Assembly: GCA_041395725.1 (NCBI GenBank)
Contig: JAWKZW010000001.1
Location: forward strand, 3,038,001-3,102,000
Direction of reading: 5' to 3'
Origin: Gammaproteobacteria bacterium
GTDB lineage: Bacteria > Pseudomonadota > Gammaproteobacteria > Pseudomonadales > Pseudohongiellaceae
Length of the DNA: 64,000 nucleotides
Positions 45,074-52,694 of this stretch are shown here, in pieces. Each line of letters starts with the position of its first letter. The stretch's first letter is position 1. The notes under the pieces were generated by a model. It saw nothing but the letters and a program-made list of their open reading frames with translations, made no database searches and was not told where the DNA came from. The position numbers and the translations under genes were made by a program.

Positions 45074-45324
45074 CAAGGAAGGTAACGTTATATTATTGTT
45101 ATTGTTATCAACTTATTTTTATTGTTGTTTCGGGGGAGCCTATATCCGGCTTTACCCAAGCGTTTAAGACGGTATTTCTAGAGAAGCAAGAAAATGATTA
45201 CTTCCTAAACTACTAAAAACCCGAACCTTGTTTTTATTGATGCACTAACCTTAGTTAAACAACTCAGTAATGCGATTTTTGTTCTTATTCAGTGGTTATT
45301 ATTATTGTTTCTTATTATTGTCAC
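45055..45324 (-). ncRNA. Candidate CrcZ-like Hfq/Crc-sequestering RNA between cbrB and pcnB
   Basis: Predicted from a sigma-54 promoter ending at 45335 (start about 45324) to a GC hairpin at 45055-45073, about 270 bases. On the transcribed strand there are at least five groups of AAnAAnAA motifs: CAATAATAA (45312-45320), AAACAATAATAATAA (45296-45310), AATAAGAACAAAAA (45276-45289), AATAAAAACAA (45229-45239), AACAACAATAAAAATAA (45113-45129) and AACAATAACAATAATA (45091-45106). Pseudomonas CrcZ (about 370-400 bases) has several such motifs, is transcribed by sigma-54 and CbrB, and lies between cbrB and pcnB. Gene order, promoter class, strand and motif content all agree. No ORF on this strand competes. 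Sequence similarity to CrcZ itself cannot be judged here. Confidence 0.72.
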
Positions 45325-45334
45325 CGTGTATAAA

Positions 45335-45350
45335 AGCAGAAACCGTGCCA
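45335..45350 (-). promoter_or_regulatory. Sigma-54 (-24/-12) promoter of the CrcZ-like RNA
   Basis: The minus strand reads TGGCACGGTTTCTGCT. The GG at -24 and the GC at -12 are separated by exactly 10 bases, and TGGCACG is a perfect -24 box; the -12 box is CTGCT against consensus TTGCT. It lies 224 bases downstream of the stop codon of the sigma-54-activating regulator gene and reads toward pcnB. Confidence 0.78.
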
Positions 45351-45415
45351 GTTTTCAAAATTCAAGGCTTTACAACAACATAAGTGTGATCTCCCTAACA
45401 GCGCAAACTCTGTTT

Positions 45416-45471
45416 GTAACTGTTTGTTACCAATTCGGCCGGAAAGTGTGTGTAGAAAGGTAGCGGTAACA
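45416..45471 (-). promoter_or_regulatory. Possible CbrB upstream activating site
   Basis: Three GTAAC/GTTAC half-sites (45416-45420, 45426-45430 and 45466-45470; the outer ones extend to TGTTAC and GTAACA) lie 66-122 bases upstream of the -24 box, a usual distance for a sigma-54 enhancer. Sites built from TGTTAC/GTAACA have, as I recall, been described for Pseudomonas CbrB. Binding is inferred. Confidence 0.45.
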
Positions 45472-45573
45472 CTTTGAGTTACAGTGTTTTCGCGAGATCT
45501 ATGCCAATCAACATCGGCACCCAGGTAATCCGGCGAGCTATATGGTGGCTCCCTGAGTTAGTGTCAACAGGCC

Positions 45574-46983
45574 CTAGCCAGCCTGCTTTTTCTTTCGGGG
45601 GAGGCCAAATCTCTGGCGCCGTTCCCACAGGCATTTTCGACTTATTCCCAGCTTCTTGGCTAACTGAGTCTCGGTCATGCTGTCCTGGTGTTCCAGTACA
45701 AAGCGCTGGAAGTAGTCTTCCAGGGACAGCTCTTCGCTGGCTTCGCTACCGGTAATCGCTGCTTCCGGATCGTTATCGGGTCCGGCGGCTGCGCTATGCC
45801 GGCCCGCAGTATCCGTGTCTATCGCCAGCAGGTCGGTGGTGATTTGATCAGTCTCGGCCAGCACCACCGCTCTTTCTATGGCATTCTCCAGTTCCCGCAC
45901 GTTTCCTGGCCAGGGATACTTCTGTATTGCCTCGCGTGCTTCCTGGTTGAATTGAAGACGGGGGGTCTTGAGGCGTGTACAGGTTCGTTGCAGGATGGCT
46001 TCGGCAAGTTTCTGGATATCCTCTTCGCGGTCCCGTAAGGGCGGGATCAACAGTGCCATCACGTTAATTCGATAATACAGATCTTCGCGAAAGTCCCCTT
46101 CGTTGACCAGTTGTTTTAAATCCCGATGAGTAGCCGCAACCAGTCGCACGTCCACTTTTCTGGATTGAACAGAGCCGACCTTACGGATCTCGTTTTCCTG
46201 CAGAACCCGGAGCAGGCGCGCCTGCGCTTCAAGCGGCAGCTCACCAATCTCATCTAAAAACAGGGTGCTGCCATTGGCTGCTTCGACCAGGCCGGTTCGG
46301 GTGGATGTCGCACCGGTAAAGGCGCCTTTCTCATGTCCGAACAGCTCAGATTCGATGAGGTTTTCCGGGATTGCTGCACAGTTGACCGAAATCATGTCTT
46401 CCTGGCGACGCCCGCTAAGCTTATGGATCGCCTGGGCCACCAGCTCCTTGCCGGTGCCGGATTCACCGTTGATAAGTACGGTGGAGTCTGTCATGGCGAC
46501 CTTGCGGATACGCCTGAAAAGCTCCTGCATTGGGGGGCAATTGCCGATCATGCCGGGAATTATTGGCTCGTCAGTGCCCACCTCAGTCAGCTGCGGAGTG
46601 CCGGGTCCGGGTTTCGGTTCTACTTGCTTGCGCTCGCGAATGATGCGCGCGACTGTTTCGATGATTTCACTGTGCTCGAACGGTTTGGCGATATAGTCCA
46701 CTGCGCCCATTTTCATTGAGTCAACAGCGGAACGCAGGCTCGAGTAACTGGTCATGATCAGCACTGGTGTGCGGGTTGCCTTAATGAGGTCGGTACCTGG
46801 GGCGCCAGGCAAGCGTAAATCACTGATGATGACGTCAAAATTATCCATGTCGAACCGCTCCACGGAATCCTTGACGGATTCAGCCTCGGAGACTTCGTAA
46901 TCATGGCGCTCCAGTAGCCGCCGCAGGGCAGTCCTGATCACTGGTTCGTCCTCTACTACTAATATCTGATATCCGCTGGCCAT
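45574..46983 (-). CDS. cbrB: CbrB-like sigma-54-dependent response regulator (NtrC family)
   Basis: A 469-residue activator in three parts. The receiver domain (about 5-120) has phosphoacceptor Asp in VIISDLRLPG and Lys in YIAKPFEHSE. The AAA+ sigma-54 interaction domain (about 145-380) has GESGTGKELVAQAIH, the GAFTGA loop in KGAFTGATS, and STLFLDEIGELPLEAQ. The Fis-type HTH at the C-terminus is ETQLAKKLGISRKCLWERRQ. It lies 27 bases after the cbrA-like kinase and upstream of pcnB, the cbrA-cbrB-pcnB order of Pseudomonas, where CbrB activates crcZ in response to carbon/nitrogen balance. A sigma-54 promoter lies just downstream. The CbrB name rests on context plus similarity. Confidence 0.88.
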   Translation of the reverse strand: MASGYQILVVEDEPVIRTALRRLLERHDYEVSEAESVKDSVERFDMDNFDVIISDLRLPGAPGTDLIKATRTPVLIMTSYSSLRSAVDSMKMGAVDYIAKPFEHSEIIETVARIIRERKQVEPKPGPGTPQLTEVGTDEPIIPGMIGNCPPMQELFRRIRKVAMTDSTVLINGESGTGKELVAQAIHKLSGRRQEDMISVNCAAIPENLIESELFGHEKGAFTGATSTRTGLVEAANGSTLFLDEIGELPLEAQARLLRVLQENEIRKVGSVQSRKVDVRLVAATHRDLKQLVNEGDFREDLYYRINVMALLIPPLRDREEDIQKLAEAILQRTCTRLKTPRLQFNQEAREAIQKYPWPGNVRELENAIERAVVLAETDQITTDLLAIDTDTAGRHSAAAGPDNDPEAAITGSEASEELSLEDYFQRFVLEHQDSMTETQLAKKLGISRKCLWERRQRFGLPRKKKQAG

Positions 46984-47010
46984 GCTGGAAAACTTCTCAG
47001 TTCCTGGTCA

Positions 47011-48369
47011 CTATCCGAGGTCGGTGCTGGTAATCCGGTCAGTTGAAGAAACTGTATCCGGAGCTGAATAATTCTGGGCTGGAAGGGTTATCTCTACCCG
47101 TGTACCCCTGCCGGTCTCTCGCTGGGCAGGACTGATTATATCAATATTGCCAGCTAAATCTTCCACAATACTGTAGACAAGGGAAAGTCCGAGGCCGGTG
47201 CCTTTGCCGGGCTCTTTAGTAGTAAAAAATGGATCGAAAACACGGTCCCGCACCGCGGAGGGGATACCGACACCTTCATCTTCAACAACGATTTTCACTT
47301 TATTGCCGATCTCGGTACTGCAGACCCATACTGTCGTCTGCGGGTGGCTGGCATCACGACTGTTGTTAATGAGGTTAAGCAACACCTGCAGAAGGCGTTG
47401 AAAATCGCCTCGAATCTGGATATCTGACGGGCAGTCAATTTTGTAATTTACAGCTTTGGCCTGCTTGTCGAGAGAGATCAGGGTTATCGCCTCATCAATG
47501 CAATCGCGAACCCGGAAAAGTTCCGCGGTAGAGTTGTCCGCGGGCCGCCCGGCATGAGCAAAGTTAACCAGAGATTGAACGATTTTAGATGTGCGTTCAG
47601 TCTGTTCAATAATCTGCCGCGCCATGTGGCGCAGCTCTTCGTCCTCGTACTCATCTCGGATATTCTGTGCCAGACAGGCGATACCCGTGATCGGGTTTCC
47701 GATCTCGTGTGCCACACCGGCGGCCAATCTTCCGATGGAGGCCAGTCTTTCGCTGTGAGTCAGGCTGGCTTCGAGGATTTCGGTTTCGGTTACATCTTCG
47801 ATCAGGAGCAGAATTCCTTTATCTCCTGTTTTTTCGGCCTGGCCCTGGTCAATCAGGGATTTGTGCAGGTTCACGGTTCTTTTTTTATCATTGAGTTCAA
47901 AACCTTGCTTGTAAAGGTGCGTGTAGTTGCTTTGCACGAAGTTATGCAGGAGTGAGAGCCATGGTTCTTCCAGGTCGGTAAGGCATGTATTCCGGATTCG
48001 TTCTCCGTTGATAGAGGTCATTTTTTCAATAGCCCGATTCCAGAGAATAATTCTCTCTTTGGAGTCCAGTTCGCAGACCCCAAGGGGCAGGTTTAACAGT
48101 ATCTCTTTCTGATGCTGTTTCAGTGCCTTTATTTCCGTAACCATTTCCTGAAGCTTGTCGGTACTCCTGGTCCCGAGGGCGATTGGTTTTGATGAGCCCG
48201 CGCCTGGATCACGACGCTGATATACCCAGGACACAATGATTACGACCAGAATGCCCAGGGTAAAAATTTCCAGCAGGGGGCCGTCAGGCACACTGGGAAC
48301 GAAGGATAGCATCAATACCAGAGCAGCAATCAGCGCGATAGAAATGATTAGTGGGCGAGGTAAAAACAA
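47011..48369 (-). CDS. cbrA: CbrA-like sensor histidine kinase lacking the transporter domain
   Basis: A 452-residue kinase: two membrane helices (about 7-24 and 31-48), a PAS-like region (about 85-205, with LLNLPLGVCELDSKERIILWN), and the dimerisation helix with phospho-His in RLAAGVAHEIGNPITGIACLAQN. The ATPase domain has N box LNLINNSRDA, G1 VVEDEGVGIP and G2 GKGTGLGLSLVYSIV. It is coupled to gluQ (9 bases) and to cbrB (27 bases). Pseudomonas CbrA is about twice as long because it begins with an SLC5/SSS transporter part; that part is absent here. The signal sensed is therefore likely to differ. Naming follows gene order and the kinase core. Confidence 0.85.
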   Translation of the reverse strand: MFLPRPLIISIALIAALVLMLSFVPSVPDGPLLEIFTLGILVVIIVSWVYQRRDPGAGSSKPIALGTRSTDKLQEMVTEIKALKQHQKEILLNLPLGVCELDSKERIILWNRAIEKMTSINGERIRNTCLTDLEEPWLSLLHNFVQSNYTHLYKQGFELNDKKRTVNLHKSLIDQGQAEKTGDKGILLLIEDVTETEILEASLTHSERLASIGRLAAGVAHEIGNPITGIACLAQNIRDEYEDEELRHMARQIIEQTERTSKIVQSLVNFAHAGRPADNSTAELFRVRDCIDEAITLISLDKQAKAVNYKIDCPSDIQIRGDFQRLLQVLLNLINNSRDASHPQTTVWVCSTEIGNKVKIVVEDEGVGIPSAVRDRVFDPFFTTKEPGKGTGLGLSLVYSIVEDLAGNIDIISPAQRETGRGTRVEITLPAQNYSAPDTVSSTDRITSTDLG

Positions 48370-48378
48370 ACCAGAATC

Positions 48379-49284
48379 CTAGCTGGAAGGAGTATGTTGG
48401 GGAATAGTAGCCAACTTGGGCACGTTCTGTATATGCCAGTTGCTGATCGCCCAGTCGAGCTGCTCGCTTATGCTAAGCTGATGATGCTTCGGAGGGGGGC
48501 TCAAGCCAAGAAATCGTATCGCCGCATGCAGAATGGAATTTCTTTCGGTGTTGCTGAGCGGTTCGGCGAAATGCTGCTTGCTCAGCTTCTGGCCCAGCTC
48601 GTTGGTGGCGACCGGAACGTGTCCGTAACGGGGTGTCGGGTAGCGCAGTTTCTGTTGCAGAAATATCTGTCTTGGGGTTGACTCCAGCAGATCATGGCCG
48701 CGGATAACATGAGAGATTTTCTGGTGGGCATCATCGACCGCGACCGCCAGCTGGTAGGCGAACAGGCCGTCTTTGCGCTTGATGATGAAGTCGCCCGATT
48801 CCCTGGCAAGGTTGTGTGATTGATGCCCCTGCACCAGGTCTTCAAATTCGATAGCCTGGTCGCTCACATTTACGCGTATAGCATGCCGGGAGCCTGCCGG
48901 GGGTGGATTTCTAAGGCAGCTGCCGTCGTAGCGGTCTCCCATAAGTCTGACTTTCTGGCGAGAGCAGGTACAGGGATAACATAGCCCCTGTTCCAGCAGA
49001 GCGTCCAGTGCCTCCTGGTAGGCAGCTAGCCGATGACTCTGAAAAAGCACTGGCTGATCCGGTTGTAAACCATAATCATCCAGTTGCTGAAGGATGGTGT
49101 CGGCGGCGTCTGGAGGCTCGCGGGCTGGATCGAGATCTTCCATGCGAACCAGCCAGTTGCCGTGATTGGCCCGTGCATCCAGGTAGCTGGCAACGGCTGC
49201 GACCAGAGAACCAAAGTGCAGGGGGCCGCTGGGTGAGGGGGCAAATCGCCCTGTGTATCCGCTAAGCCTGGCGGGGTCTGTCAT
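48379..49284 (-). CDS. gluQ: Glutamyl-Q tRNA(Asp) synthetase
   Basis: A 301-residue truncated glutamyl-tRNA synthetase that attaches glutamate to queuosine at position 34 of tRNA-Asp. It has FAPSPSGPLHFGSLVAAVAS (HIGH-like), the zinc site cysteines in CYPCTCSRQKV and YDGSCL, and a KMSKS-like GQKLSKQHF. It lacks the anticodon-binding domain, as expected of GluQ. It follows dksA by 104 bases, the classical dksA-gluQ pair, and leads into the cbrA-like kinase gene 9 bases later. Confidence 0.95.
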   Translation of the reverse strand: MTDPARLSGYTGRFAPSPSGPLHFGSLVAAVASYLDARANHGNWLVRMEDLDPAREPPDAADTILQQLDDYGLQPDQPVLFQSHRLAAYQEALDALLEQGLCYPCTCSRQKVRLMGDRYDGSCLRNPPPAGSRHAIRVNVSDQAIEFEDLVQGHQSHNLARESGDFIIKRKDGLFAYQLAVAVDDAHQKISHVIRGHDLLESTPRQIFLQQKLRYPTPRYGHVPVATNELGQKLSKQHFAEPLSNTERNSILHAAIRFLGLSPPPKHHQLSISEQLDWAISNWHIQNVPKLATIPQHTPSS

Positions 49285-49388
49285 GGGAATCCGCGCTCCT
49301 GTTCAGAGTAGCGGGGCAGGAATTTTAACCCGGTGTAACCCATGGCGGGCAGGTTTCCCTGCCCCGGATCCGGCGGCCGGCCTCAGGA

Positions 49389-49832
49389 TCAGGTACGTAG
49401 TTGCCTTTCCTTGATTTCGTCCAGAGTCTTGCAGTCTATGCATTTGTCTGCTGTGGGTCTGGCTTCAAGCCTTTGGATACCGATTTCAATTCCACAGGAT
49501 TCGCAGTAGCCGTAATCATCCTGAGCAATCGCCTCGATAGTATTGTCAATTTTCTTGATCAACTTGCGTTCACGGTCGCGGGTTCGAAGTTCCAGGCTGA
49601 ACTCTTCTTCCTGTGTGGCGCGGTCTGCCGGATCGGGGTAATTCGCCGCCTCATCCTGCAGGTGATGTACCGTGCGGTCAACTTCCTGCATCAACTGCTC
49701 ACGCCAGTTAAGAAGGATTTTTTTGAAATGTTCCCGCTGTTTTTCATTCATGTAGGCTTCGCCCCGCTTCGGTTTGTACGGGACGAAATTTTTTAATACT
49801 GGACTCGTGTCACCAGTTTGAGCTTTAGACAT
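49389..49832 (-). CDS. dksA: RNA polymerase-binding transcription factor DksA
   Basis: A 147-residue DksA. The long coiled coil contains the tip DPADRATQEEEFSLELRTRD (Asp residues that reach the polymerase secondary channel). It is followed by a four-cysteine zinc finger, CESCG and CIDCK, and a C-terminal helix. DksA works with ppGpp in the stringent response and controls rRNA and amino-acid promoters. It is first of the dksA-gluQ-cbrA-cbrB series. The cysteine set is complete, so it is a zinc-type paralogue. Confidence 0.97.
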   Translation of the reverse strand: MSKAQTGDTSPVLKNFVPYKPKRGEAYMNEKQREHFKKILLNWREQLMQEVDRTVHHLQDEAANYPDPADRATQEEEFSLELRTRDRERKLIKKIDNTIEAIAQDDYGYCESCGIEIGIQRLEARPTADKCIDCKTLDEIKERQLRT

Positions 49833-50324
49833 AATTCACGATGCCTCATAAACCACAGGGGTCATTGATTCACCCATTTGACGACCCTGGTCGCCGTTAT
49901 ATCCGGGCAAGAATAGAAAAATCTGCTGCATGACGGTGCTGGTACCTGCTCGTAATCACCGTTAAACCAGGCGAATTTTTGAAAGCTGCGTAAACTACCA
50001 GATTCTCATCCCGGATTCCATAAAAATATTCAGTCTCTGCTGTGCCGCGGGGTGGGATCGAATAGTTATAGATATCAACAGGATAAAGATCTTCAGCGGT
50101 GGCTGGTAGACTTGCTTCGGGAAACTTGTGATGCCCCTGCTGCAGGATATCCCGGGTCAGTCAAACGCAACCTGTAATACCATGACTGGATTGTTATGCC
50201 ACAGGATGCTGTACCCGCATAGTTGGCGCAATCACCGGGTACGAGCGCCTTGCCGGGCAAAAAATCGGCTTCCGCAAGGGCAATTGTAGAGCAAAAGTAA
50301 TGCCAGCATAGTAGGGTCAACTTT
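49833..50324. other. Non-coding stretch between dksA and the aminotransferase gene
   Basis: A 492-base gap between divergent genes, so it holds both promoter regions. I find no RNA gene, no strong hairpin with T tract and no recognisable protein remnant. The two overlapping minus-strand ORFs near 50093-50470 run into the aminotransferase gene and look like shadows. Confidence 0.45.
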
Positions 50325-51482
50325 GTGAATTTCGCAGACAAAACCACAACGATCAGTCCGTTCAGGGTCATGAAAGTGCTGCAGCGTGCCGGAGAACTGG
50401 AGGCGGCGGGCAGAAAGATTGTGCACATGGAAGTTGGCGAGCCGGACTTCAGCACAGCAACACCTATCATAGAGGCGGCGACGGATGCGCTTGCCCGTGG
50501 GTATACGCAGTATTCGAATGCGGCGGGAATTACCCCGTTGCGCGAGGCGATTGCCGGTTACTACAAGGATCGTTATGGTCTCGATGTCGGTTACGAGCGA
50601 ATCTTTGTGACTCCAGGCGCGAGCGGTGGCCTAAACCTGCTGGCAAACCTGCTGATAAATGCCGGGGACGGAATCCTGCTGGCTGATCCCACGTACCCTT
50701 GCAACCGAAATTTTGTTCGCCTGATGGGCGGGCTGCCTCAATTGGTTCCCGTGGATGCCAATTGCGGATTTCAGCCCACCGTGGAGCTTCTGGAACGGGC
50801 TCGCGACGCCAGCAGCACAGGTCTTTGGCTGGCCTCACCGGCCAACCCCAGCGGCACCGTGGTAGGGCGTAGCCGGATGCGGAGCCTGCTTGATTGGGCG
50901 ACTGATCAAGGCCTGCACGTGGTCATGGATGAAATTTATCACGGCCTGCAGTACGTGGATGATTTACCCAGTCTGCTGGAAATGACAGATGAAGGTTTCG
51001 TAGTGAACAGTTTCTCTAAATACTTCGGGATGACCGGTTGGCGCATTGGCTGGGTGGTGGTGCCGGAGGGCTGTATTCAGGTTGCCAACACTCTTGCTCA
51101 GAACCTGTTTATTGCCGCCTCCACCATATCCCAGCATGCAGCGCTGGCAGCTTTCACTCCTGCAGCTATAGATATTTTCGAAGCGCGGCGGCGCGCATTC
51201 AGGGAGCGGCGGGATTTTCTTTATCAGGCGTTGAGAGAAATTGGATTCTCTATTTCCCAGCCCTGCGAAGGGGCTTTTTACCTGTACGCCGGTATTGAAA
51301 AATTTTCCGAGGACAGTGAGGCGTTCTGTCAGCAGATGCTAGAGGAGCACGGTGTAGCCATTACGCCCGGAACAGATTTTGGCGACTATCAGGCGCGAGG
51401 CTATGTCCGCTTTGCCTTCACAACAGACATGGGCAACCTGAAACTGGGAGTGGAGCGATTAGCGTCAGCGCTGATCAAATAG
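50325..51482 (+). CDS. PLP-dependent aminotransferase, class I/II
   Basis: A 385-residue fold-type I aminotransferase starting with GTG. HMEVGEPDFSTATPIIEAA matches the substrate loop, GANGGLNLL-like turn is PGASGGLNLLANLL, ASPANPSGTV holds the Asn of the cofactor site, the PLP lysine is in NSFSKYFGMTGWRIGW, and GYVRFAFTT holds the Arg for the carboxylate. It likely acts on aspartate, alanine or aromatic amino acids; the substrate is unknown. sfsA begins 4 bases after its stop, so they form one transcript. An aminotransferase next to dksA also occurs in Pseudomonas. Confidence 0.9.
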   Translation: MNFADKTTTISPFRVMKVLQRAGELEAAGRKIVHMEVGEPDFSTATPIIEAATDALARGYTQYSNAAGITPLREAIAGYYKDRYGLDVGYERIFVTPGASGGLNLLANLLINAGDGILLADPTYPCNRNFVRLMGGLPQLVPVDANCGFQPTVELLERARDASSTGLWLASPANPSGTVVGRSRMRSLLDWATDQGLHVVMDEIYHGLQYVDDLPSLLEMTDEGFVVNSFSKYFGMTGWRIGWVVVPEGCIQVANTLAQNLFIAASTISQHAALAAFTPAAIDIFEARRRAFRERRDFLYQALREIGFSISQPCEGAFYLYAGIEKFSEDSEAFCQQMLEEHGVAITPGTDFGDYQARGYVRFAFTTDMGNLKLGVERLASALIK

Positions 51483-51486
51483 AGCC

Positions 51487-52212
51487 GTGAAATTCGCACC
51501 GGAATTGCAGCAGGGTGAATTGGTCAAGCGCTACAAACGCTTTCTGGCCGATGTCAGAACCTCAAGCGGCGCGCTGATTACAATGCATTGTCCTAACACC
51601 GGTTCCATGCTCAATTGCCAGGATCCGGGCAGCAGGCTCTGGTATTCGACCTCGGACAATCCCCGGCGCAAGTATCCCCATACCTGGGAAATTGTCGAAA
51701 CCGCCAAGGGAGACCTGGTGGGAATCAACACGGGTCGCGCCAATCAGCTGGTTGACGAGGCGTTGGAGGCGGGAATGTTGACGGAATTGAAGGGTTACTC
51801 CGGGTACCGCAAAGAGGTTAAGTTTGGTGAGGAGCGCAGTCGCATCGATTTTCTGCTGAATGGCGACGCTGGACGGGGGCTCCCGGACTGCTACGTGGAA
51901 GTCAAAAATGTCAGCCTCGGGGTTGGTGGGGGATTGGGGTTATTTCCCGATGCTGTCACGGTGAGAGGCCAGAAGCACTTGAGGGAGCTGGTTGCTGTCA
52001 AGAGTTCGGGGCAGCGCGCGGTGCTGCTTTTCTGTGTGCAGCACTCGGGGATTGAGCGGGTGGCCCCAGCCGACAGCATTGACCCGGGCTATGGTGTTCT
52101 GCTGCGTGAGGCCGCAGCGGCGGGTGTCGAGCTGCTGGCATATGGTGCCAGCCTGTCCGCCAGGGAAATCACGCTGTCGCGCCCCCTGCCTGTTGAATTA
52201 AGGAGCCGTTGA
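51487..52212 (+). CDS. sfsA: SfsA family DNA-binding/nuclease-like protein
   Basis: A 241-residue protein with a GTG start 4 bases after the aminotransferase stop. SfsA blocks: VKRYKRFLADVRT, MHCPNTGSMLNCQDPGSRLW, RSRIDFLLNG and YVEVKNVSLG, where Asp, Glu and Lys form a PD-(D/E)XK nuclease-like site. The first part is an OB-like fold. In E. coli SfsA was found as a sugar-fermentation stimulation protein; its molecular role is unsettled. The length is normal. Confidence 0.94.
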   Translation: MKFAPELQQGELVKRYKRFLADVRTSSGALITMHCPNTGSMLNCQDPGSRLWYSTSDNPRRKYPHTWEIVETAKGDLVGINTGRANQLVDEALEAGMLTELKGYSGYRKEVKFGEERSRIDFLLNGDAGRGLPDCYVEVKNVSLGVGGGLGLFPDAVTVRGQKHLRELVAVKSSGQRAVLLFCVQHSGIERVAPADSIDPGYGVLLREAAAAGVELLAYGASLSAREITLSRPLPVELRSR

Positions 52213-52257
52213 CCCACCACCCCCGGTTACCGGGTCTTGGTCCGACTCCCCAGTTGC

Positions 52258-52599
52258 TCAGGTGTTGCGTTTGCCCAGATTGGCTTCGTCCACCATGATC
52301 AGGCCGTTGTCCACGAAATGTGGAATCCGCTGCAGGTGCTGGCCCAGGCAAGGCCCGGAAATACAGCGTCCGGTTTCAATTTCGAATAATGCGCCGTGGG
52401 TCGCACACTGTATTAACGCGCCGTCCGGATCCAGGAAGGTGTCTTCTTCCCATTCCAGGGGGGTACCCAGGTGGGGACAACTGTTGCGGTACAGATAGAT
52501 CTGATCGTCTTTTTTGACCGCAAACAGGTAGGCGCCTGCAGTTTCGAGGCCCTTGGACTGTCCCTCTTCTATATCCGCACTGTTTCCTACACAAACCAT
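52258..52599 (-). CDS. Small Rieske [2Fe-2S] protein
   Basis: A 113-residue, single-domain Rieske protein. The cluster ligands are visible: CPHLGTPLEW (Cys-x-His) and, 25 or so residues later, CATHGALFEIETGRC (Cys-x2-His), followed by the typical GPCLGQHLQRI loop. Such stand-alone ferredoxin-like Rieske proteins shuttle electrons to oxygenases or reductases. No oxygenase is next to it. It lies downstream of the cystathionine gamma-synthase-like gene on the same strand, separated by a long perfect palindrome, and is convergent with sfsA. Confidence 0.88.
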   Translation of the reverse strand: MVCVGNSADIEEGQSKGLETAGAYLFAVKKDDQIYLYRNSCPHLGTPLEWEEDTFLDPDGALIQCATHGALFEIETGRCISGPCLGQHLQRIPHFVDNGLIMVDEANLGKRNT

Positions 52600-52644
52600 G
52601 ATGCTGTTTTCCTGTTAGTTTTCCATGATCAATACTTTCCTATT

Positions 52645-52693
52645 GTCCTGTCCGGTTAATTCGCTGAAATGCAACGAATTAACCGGACAGGAC
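52645..52693. repeat. Perfect 19-bp inverted repeat
   Basis: Arms 52645-52663 and 52675-52693 are exact reverse complements (19 of 19), with an 11-base loop. It begins one base after the stop codon of the gene encoded at 52695-53930 and lies 46 bases before the Rieske start. There is no T tract on either side, so it is not a standard intrinsic terminator; it may stabilise mRNA, attenuate the Rieske gene, or be a dispersed palindromic element. Confidence 0.85.
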
Positions 52694-52694
52694 G

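Noticed and set aside
44929..45216. 95-codon plus-strand ORF in the cbrB-pcnB gap
   Set aside because: No ribosome site or family, and it lies opposite the CrcZ-like RNA; composition looks non-coding.
52213..52257. CCCGGT-T-ACCGGG palindrome between sfsA and the Rieske gene as terminator
   Set aside because: The loop would be a single base and there is no T tract.
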